NCBI GenBank assembly: GCA_049596955.1
Contig: JBMYMD010000001.1
Span: 216,138-280,137, forward strand
DNA from: UBA3478 sp049596955
GTDB lineage: Bacteria > Bacteroidota > Bacteroidia > Flavobacteriales > Flavobacteriaceae
Direction: 5' to 3'
DNA: 64,000 nucleotides
The translations under genes and the position numbers were made by a program. Each line of letters begins with the position of its first letter. The first letter of the stretch is position 1. The notes under the pieces are model-generated. The model was not told where the DNA came from and did no database searches. It was given only the letters and a program-made list of their open reading frames with translations. This document shows, one piece after another, positions 59,459-64,000 of this stretch.

Positions 59459-60874
59459 ATGCATATTGAACAAATTTATACAGGATGTTTAGCACAAGGT
59501 GCTTATTATATTGAAAGCAAGGGAGAAGTTGCCATCATCGATCCTTTAAGAGAAGTTCATACCTATATCGAAAAAGCAAAATCTAACCAAGCTGAAATCA
59601 AATACATATTTGAAACACATTTTCACGCTGATTTTGTCAGTGGACACCTTAGCCTATCTAAGGAAACAAATGCACCTATTATTTTTGGACCTAATGCGAA
59701 TCCTAGTTTTGATGCTCAAATCGCAAAAGACCAACAAGAATACAAACTTGGGGATATCACCATTGTTGCGCTGCACACGCCAGGGCATACTATGGAAAGT
59801 ACTACCTATTTGTTGAGAGATGAAAACGGAAAAGATCATGCCATTTTTAGCGGAGACACCCTGTTCTTAGGAGATGTGGGTAGACCTGATTTGGCCCAAA
59901 AGGCAGAACATATAACACAAGAACAACTGGCCGAAACCCTGTACGACAGTCTTCGCCACAAGATTATGCCCTTATCTGATGAAGTCATTGTATACCCTGG
60001 TCATGGCGCAGGATCTGCCTGTGGTAAAAACATGATGAAGGAGACCGTAGACTCCTTAGGTAATCAGAAAAAAATGAATTATGCCTTAAGAGAGGATATG
60101 ACTAAAGAAGAATTTGTCAAAGAAGTAACAGATGGTTTAATGCCACCTCCTCAATACTTTCCACTCAATGTAAAACTCAACAAGGAGGGTTATGACGATG
60201 TAAAGGATGTCATCAAAAGAGGATCAGTAGCCTTAGAACCATCAAAATTTGAAGATCTTGCCAACGAGAGTGGTGCACTAATTCTCGATGTACGACATCA
60301 AAGCGAATTCGTTAAAGGTCATATTCCACGTTCAATTTTTATTGGCCTTGATGGGAGTTTTGCCCCTTGGGTGGGTACACTTATAGCAGATGTCAAACAA
60401 CCCATCTTGCTCGTTGCCCCTGAAGGAAGAGAGGAAGAGACCATGACAAGATTGGCAAGAGTAGGGTTTGATCACGTCTTGGGTTATCTAAAAGGGTCTT
60501 TTGAAGCATGGAAATCAGATTCGAAAGAATTCGACAGCGTAGATACCATAACCGCAGATGAGCTCAAAACACTTTTGCAAAAAGAGAAAATTGAAATTTT
60601 TGACGTTCGTAAAGAGAGCGAACACTTTACACAACACGCCTTGAATTCGTCAAATACTCCCCTTGACTTCATCAATAGTTTCTTAAATCAATTTCCTGAA
60701 AAGGGTGTGTTTTATGTGCATTGTGCAGGAGGTTATCGTTCTGTGATTGCCGCATCAATATTAAAAAGTCGCGGTATTCATAACAGTATAGATGTTTTAG
60801 GAGGTTTTAAAGCTATGCAAGAGTCAGGAATTGATATAAGTGCCTATCAATGTCCAACTACAATGACAGCTTAG
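59459..60874 (+). CDS. CstB-like persulfide dioxygenase-rhodanese fusion
   Basis: 471 residues with three parts. Residues 1-240 are a metallo-beta-lactamase-fold persulfide dioxygenase (ETHFHADFVSGHLSL, HTPGHTMESTTYLL, FSGDTLFLGDVGRPDL, VYPGHGAGSACGKN). A middle rhodanese-like domain (LILDVRHQSEFVKGHIPRS) lacks the active cysteine (LLVAPEGREEE). The C-terminal rhodanese has it (FYVHCAGGYRSVIAASIL). This is the architecture of CstB, which oxidises persulfides and makes thiosulfate, the substrate of the nearby TsdA. First gene of the operon with two YeeE/YedE genes. Confidence 0.9.
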   Translation: MHIEQIYTGCLAQGAYYIESKGEVAIIDPLREVHTYIEKAKSNQAEIKYIFETHFHADFVSGHLSLSKETNAPIIFGPNANPSFDAQIAKDQQEYKLGDITIVALHTPGHTMESTTYLLRDENGKDHAIFSGDTLFLGDVGRPDLAQKAEHITQEQLAETLYDSLRHKIMPLSDEVIVYPGHGAGSACGKNMMKETVDSLGNQKKMNYALREDMTKEEFVKEVTDGLMPPPQYFPLNVKLNKEGYDDVKDVIKRGSVALEPSKFEDLANESGALILDVRHQSEFVKGHIPRSIFIGLDGSFAPWVGTLIADVKQPILLVAPEGREEETMTRLARVGFDHVLGYLKGSFEAWKSDSKEFDSVDTITADELKTLLQKEKIEIFDVRKESEHFTQHALNSSNTPLDFINSFLNQFPEKGVFYVHCAGGYRSVIAASILKSRGIHNSIDVLGGFKAMQESGIDISAYQCPTTMTA

Positions 60875-60884
60875 AACATACATT

Positions 60885-61445
60885 ATGAATATTTTTATGG
60901 AACCATGGCCTTGGTATATTTCGGGCCCATTAATAGCATTGGTTATGCTATTCTTAATTCTTTCAGGAAAAGAATTTGGCGTATCGTCAAATCTTAGAAC
61001 AATGTGCAGCGCATTAGGTGCTTCGAAAGCCAGCGACTTTTTCAAAATAGATCTCAAAGCACAGCGATGGAATATTTTATTTATTGTAGGTACAGCCATT
61101 GGTGGTTTTGTGGCCTCATCGTTTTTAAGTGAGACTTCAGCTATACCTCTAGCTGAAAACAGCGTTCAAATTCTCAATAGCTACGGATTTACTGATGCTG
61201 GCGAAGCTTATGTACCAAAAGCCTTCTTTTCATTCGAACAGTTAGTTGAAAATGGCAACCTCATTTATTTGATATTAGGCGGCTTTCTTGTTGGTTTTGG
61301 AGCGAGATACGCTGGAGGATGCACCTCAGGACACGCCATATCGGGACTGAGTAATTTGCAACTCCCATCGTTAATCGCAGTAATTGGTTTTTTTACCGGT
61401 GGATTACTCATGGTTCACTTTATTTTTCCACTTCTATTCTCGTAA
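60885..61445 (+). CDS. YeeE/YedE family sulfur transport protein (large part)
   Basis: 186 residues with about five membrane segments. The YeeE/YedE signature with its conserved cysteine is GARYAGGCTSGHAISGLSNL near residues 139-158. A second cysteine is in LRTMCSALGA. YeeE-type proteins take up thiosulfate or related sulfur species. Starts ten bases after the CstB-like gene; its companion half follows after three bases. Confidence 0.9.
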   Translation: MNIFMEPWPWYISGPLIALVMLFLILSGKEFGVSSNLRTMCSALGASKASDFFKIDLKAQRWNILFIVGTAIGGFVASSFLSETSAIPLAENSVQILNSYGFTDAGEAYVPKAFFSFEQLVENGNLIYLILGGFLVGFGARYAGGCTSGHAISGLSNLQLPSLIAVIGFFTGGLLMVHFIFPLLFS

Positions 61446-61448
61446 ATC

Positions 61449-61865
61449 ATGAAAGCAATTAAATTTTTACTCGCAGGCGTCTTCTTTGGTATCGTCATGT
61501 TCAAATCTGAAGCGGCTTCGTGGTATCGAATTTTTGAAATGTTTCAATTCGATGCTTTTCATATGTATGGCGTTATGGGTTCAGCATTAGTTGTTGGTGT
61601 CATAGGAATTCAAATCATTAAACAATTTAGGGTCAAAACCTTTGATAATGAACCTATCGAACTTTGTGAAAAACAAAAAGGTTACAAGCGTTACCTCTTT
61701 GGAGGGACTCTTTTTGGATTGGGATGGGCCCTTTCTGGAGCTTGCCCAGGCCCTATGTTTACGCTGTTAGGAGCAGGATATTTACCCATAGCCATTGTGA
61801 TTATCTCAGCTATTGCAGGCACCTTTGTTTATGGTCTTATCATGAAACATCTGCCACATTATTAA
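61449..61865 (+). CDS. YeeE/YedE family sulfur transport protein (small part, DUF6691-like)
   Basis: 138 residues with four membrane segments. Signatures are LLAGVFFGIVMFKSEAASWYRI and LFGLGWALSGACPGPMFTLLGAG with the conserved cysteine. The pair of a large and a small YeeE-like protein next to a persulfide dioxygenase is a recurring sulfur module. Probably forms the complete channel with the preceding protein. Confidence 0.9.
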   Translation: MKAIKFLLAGVFFGIVMFKSEAASWYRIFEMFQFDAFHMYGVMGSALVVGVIGIQIIKQFRVKTFDNEPIELCEKQKGYKRYLFGGTLFGLGWALSGACPGPMFTLLGAGYLPIAIVIISAIAGTFVYGLIMKHLPHY

Positions 61866-61931
61866 ATAAATGTTTAATATTATTTCTTTTTTGTTAAACA
61901 AAAATGTAAATTAGCATTAGACAGTTTTATT
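61866..61931. promoter_or_regulatory. Leader region of folE
   Basis: 66 bases with an almost symmetric TTTTGTTAAACAAAA (around 61890-61904). No copy of the TGTAAC-N4-GTTACA operator is present here, so folE may have separate control or be read through from the sulfur operon. Confidence 0.35.
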
Positions 61932-62627
61932 ATGAAAAAGAATAATTACCAAGGAATGGTCAAAGATTCCGAACTGAGTATTTTAGATTTTGATGCCATT
62001 GGAGATGACCACATCTCAACTGCATCTGAAACACCAATTACAAGCGAACTATTTGCACTTTCTGATGAAGAAAAGAAAGATCGAATTGCAGAGCTTTTTG
62101 CAGAGATCATGCAAACTCTGGGCTTAGATTTGACAGACGATTCACTCAAAGGCACTCCGTATAGAGTGGCAAAAATGTACGTTGAGGAAATTTTCTCGGG
62201 TCTCAAACCAGAGAATATGCCTAAAATGGCTTTATTCGAAAATAAATACAAATACCAAGAAATGCTCATTGAAAAGGACATCAGATTCTTTTCTAATTGT
62301 GAGCACCATTTTGTTCCTTTCTTCGGTCATGCGCACATCGCTTATATTTCCTCGGGTAAAGTTGTGGGATTATCTAAACTAAACCGTTTAGTGCAATATT
62401 TTGCCAAAAGACCACAGGTTCAAGAACGTTTAACCAATCAAATTGGAAGAGCATTAGTAGACATATTAGATACCGAGAGCGTTGCTGTTGCTATAGAGGC
62501 CAAGCACTTGTGTGTAGCCTCTAGAGGTGTTCAAGACGACAGTTCTTCAACAGTAACCTTCTTTTATGGTGGAGAATTTACAGATATCGAACAAAAGAAG
62601 TTATTTCATCAGCAAATTGGTCATTAA
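61932..62627 (+). CDS. folE: GTP cyclohydrolase I
   Basis: 231 residues. FolE makes dihydroneopterin triphosphate, the first folate/pterin intermediate. Zinc ligands lie in FFSNCEHHFVPFFGHAHIAY and EAKHLCVASRGVQDDSS; the GTP site is seen in GLSKLNRLVQYFAKRPQVQERL. In flavobacteria folE often sits close to photolyase genes, where a folate antenna cofactor is needed. Its stop overlaps the next ATG (TAATG). Confidence 0.96.
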   Translation: MKKNNYQGMVKDSELSILDFDAIGDDHISTASETPITSELFALSDEEKKDRIAELFAEIMQTLGLDLTDDSLKGTPYRVAKMYVEEIFSGLKPENMPKMALFENKYKYQEMLIEKDIRFFSNCEHHFVPFFGHAHIAYISSGKVVGLSKLNRLVQYFAKRPQVQERLTNQIGRALVDILDTESVAVAIEAKHLCVASRGVQDDSSSTVTFFYGGEFTDIEQKKLFHQQIGH

Positions 62628-63166
62628 TGCAGTGGTTGCGTAGCGCTAAATCTTCACTTCAAAAAGTAAACCAGCAAAATACTGCATCATCAAACATGTC
62701 TATTTACGATATTGAACTAAAAGCAATTGACGGAACTGCACTAGACCTCAGCAGTTTCAAAGGCAAATACATCTTAGTGGTTAACGTGGCCTCAAAATGT
62801 GGTTTTACCCCACAATACAAGGGCCTTCGTAAATTACAAGAACAATTTGCATCTGAATTAGTCACACTGGGTTGTCCCTGTAATCAATTTGGCGGTCAAG
62901 AACCTGGAGCGGCAGATGAAATTCAAGAGTTTTGTACTTTGAATTACGACGTTAATTTTCCGCTAACTGAAAAGCTTCACGTCAAAGGCAGCAAACAGCA
63001 TGCACTCTACGCTTGGCTGACAAAAAAAGAGCTCAATGGTGTTAAAAGCACTTCAATCTTGTGGAACTTTTACAAATTTTTAATTTCTCCAGAAGGAACA
63101 TTGCTCAAATCATTTAAATCAACAACCGCTCCCCTGGACAAATCTATTGTGAATTTAATTTCATGA
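62627..63166 (+). CDS. Glutathione peroxidase-family thiol peroxidase
   Basis: 179 residues. The peroxidatic cysteine is in VVNVASKCGFTPQYKGL, the second motif is CPCNQFGGQEPG (resolving cysteine region, Gln of the catalytic tetrad) and the Trp-Asn pair is in LWNFYKFLI. Most bacterial members use thioredoxin. The first ATG (62627) is coupled to folE as TAATG and gives a 23-residue extension; an internal ATG at 62696 (MSIYDIEL) is the other possible start. Confidence 0.9.
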   Translation: MQWLRSAKSSLQKVNQQNTASSNMSIYDIELKAIDGTALDLSSFKGKYILVVNVASKCGFTPQYKGLRKLQEQFASELVTLGCPCNQFGGQEPGAADEIQEFCTLNYDVNFPLTEKLHVKGSKQHALYAWLTKKELNGVKSTSILWNFYKFLISPEGTLLKSFKSTTAPLDKSIVNLIS

Positions 63167-63576
63167 GTTCGAATAAAGAATCAAAGAAACCCGATCAGGT
63201 CGTATTTGATGATAAACAGCAAAAGTACGATGCCTTTTTACGTCCGTATGCAACAGCAGTAGGAAGTCCAGAAATCAAAATCACAGACCTCAGTATTTTT
63301 AAAAAACGTGCGTCTTATCAAATCAATACTGAATTACAAGCGAAATTCAATGAGTTGAAAGCGCAGTTCGAAGAGCTTCAACATCAGGCTTCCCAAACCC
63401 AACTCGTCTATAGTGCCACCTTTAATTTCGAACCAATCATCGGTCGCACCTATCATCTCTACCGTAAAAATGCCCAGGAGAACTTTCTTTCTATCTTGAC
63501 TCCAGAGGAATGTAATTTTGAGCACCTTGGCAGTTTTAGACTCGAGACCAATTTTATGTGGAAAAAGCTAGATTAA
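63163..63576 (+). CDS. DUF2452 family protein
   Basis: 137 residues with the DUF2452 pattern: KKPDQVVFDDKQQKYDAFLRPYATAVGSP at the start and FNFEPIIGRTYHLYRK and FLSILTPEECN near the end, with a helical middle (ELQAKFNELKAQFEELQHQ) of coiled-coil character. Function unknown. ATGA overlap with the peroxidase gene places it in the folE operon. Confidence 0.82.
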   Translation: MSSNKESKKPDQVVFDDKQQKYDAFLRPYATAVGSPEIKITDLSIFKKRASYQINTELQAKFNELKAQFEELQHQASQTQLVYSATFNFEPIIGRTYHLYRKNAQENFLSILTPEECNFEHLGSFRLETNFMWKKLD

Positions 63577-63603
63577 CTTTTGTACATTCGAACAAAGGCT
63601 AGT

Positions 63604-64000
63604 ATGACACACGAATTAGAATCCATTTTAAAAGCATATCAAATCAATAAAAACGATGGTGTGCAATCTGTGTTGGCCACCGTGGTCGATCTCGATGGTT
63701 CATCATACCGCAAACCTGGCGTGCGAATGCTGATCGATGCCCATCAAAAAACTGTAGGTGCCGTAAGCGGTGGATGTGTTGAAAAAGATATTGTCTTTCA
63801 AGCTCAAAAAGTATTTGAATCAGGAGAGGCTTTAATCATGACCTACGATGGTAGATACCGATTAGGTTGCGAAGGTGTATTGTATATTTTAATCGAACCA
63901 TTAGAATTAGCTGAAGAACAACTGTCTCTAATTTTAACGCAAATTAAAAAGCGAAAGCCTTTAGAGATAAAGAGTTCCTATCGCCGAGAAGTGGGTACTC
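63604..64000 (+). CDS. XdhC/CoxI family protein, cut by window end
   Basis: 132 codons from the ATG at 63604, open to the window end. The XdhC N-terminal domain is clear: ATVVDLDGSSYRKPGVRMLI, GAVSGGCVEKDIV (conserved cysteine) and TYDGRYRLGCEGVLYILIEP. XdhC proteins bind and sulfurate the molybdenum cofactor for xanthine dehydrogenase-type enzymes. A moco enzyme gene may lie beyond the window. Confidence 0.9.
   Translation, partial: MTHELESILKAYQINKNDGVQSVLATVVDLDGSSYRKPGVRMLIDAHQKTVGAVSGGCVEKDIVFQAQKVFESGEALIMTYDGRYRLGCEGVLYILIEPLELAEEQLSLILTQIKKRKPLEIKSSYRREVGT

Noticed and set aside
1..64000. CRISPR arrays, rRNA operons, insertion sequences, prophage or conjugative genes
   Set aside because: I looked for spaced direct repeats, transposase or integrase motifs and rRNA sequence and found none in the window.

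Overview
The window is a chromosomal segment of a Bacteroidota bacterium, almost certainly a marine member of Flavobacteriaceae. Supporting signs are the split metH pair, an alpha subunit of DNA polymerase III carrying its own proofreading domain, a TonB-dependent receptor, a lipoprotein GH16 beta-glucanase, a ribosomal protein S16 with a long Ala/Glu tail, the near absence of Shine-Dalgarno sequences, and several promoters of the Bacteroidota type (TTTG, about 19 bases, TAnnTTTG). About 58 protein genes and two tRNA genes are supported. The first gene (exbB/tolQ-like) and the last (xdhC-like) are cut by the window ends.

Layout. 1-10 kb, minus strand: exbB-like proton channel, ansA, tatD, the 2-oxoglutarate dehydrogenase genes sucB and sucA, a secreted amidohydrolase, galE and a sugar aminotransferase. 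10-13 kb, plus strand: kdtA and a sugar porter. 12.8-20.5 kb, minus strand: a methionine operon (metY, metX, a gene remnant, metH N-part, metH C-part, metF, a secreted cupin) headed by a SAM-I riboswitch with its own terminator. 20.6-27.7 kb: proC and a GNAT gene, tRNA-Leu, an M20 dipeptidase, a receiver protein, hemW, ruvC, a TonB-C-like lipoprotein, DUF456 and a nitroreductase. 27.9-32.2 kb: a dinB-dnaE2 translesion cassette behind a tandem palindromic operator. 32-40 kb: acyl-CoA dehydrogenase, trmN6, rimM, rpsP, dnaE and trxA.

40-50 kb is AT-rich and accessory. tRNA-Asp is followed by a four-gene overlapping operon (GNA1-like acetyltransferase, second GNAT, APC permease, glycerol-1-phosphate-dehydrogenase-like enzyme). 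That operon is bounded on both sides by copies of the tRNA terminator. Then come a secreted OB-like protein, an FN3-repeat surface protein, a decayed stretch with a fold-back element, membrane and XRE genes, and an arsR/phosphatase pair with a clear operator. 50-53.7 kb carries the GH16 enzyme and a TonB receptor.

53.8-64 kb is a sulfur and light/redox region. A diheme TsdA-like cytochrome and a photolyase-family protein face a Crp/Fnr regulator, a SulP transporter, a CstB-like persulfide dioxygenase-rhodanese and two YeeE/YedE sulfur-transport proteins, followed by folE, a glutathione peroxidase, DUF2452 and xdhC. Two matching palindromes (TGTAAC-N4-GTTACA type) sit exactly 37 bases (start to start) ahead of perfect -7 elements. 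One is in front of the regulator gene and one in front of the persulfide dioxygenase gene, which points to a single sulfur regulon activated by that regulator.

The strongest leads for new biology are this regulon, the GNA1-like operon between duplicated terminators, a candidate small RNA or attenuator in front of the nitroreductase gene, and the dinB operator. The methionine operon also contains the tail of a deleted PLP enzyme, still joined to metH by an ATGA overlap.
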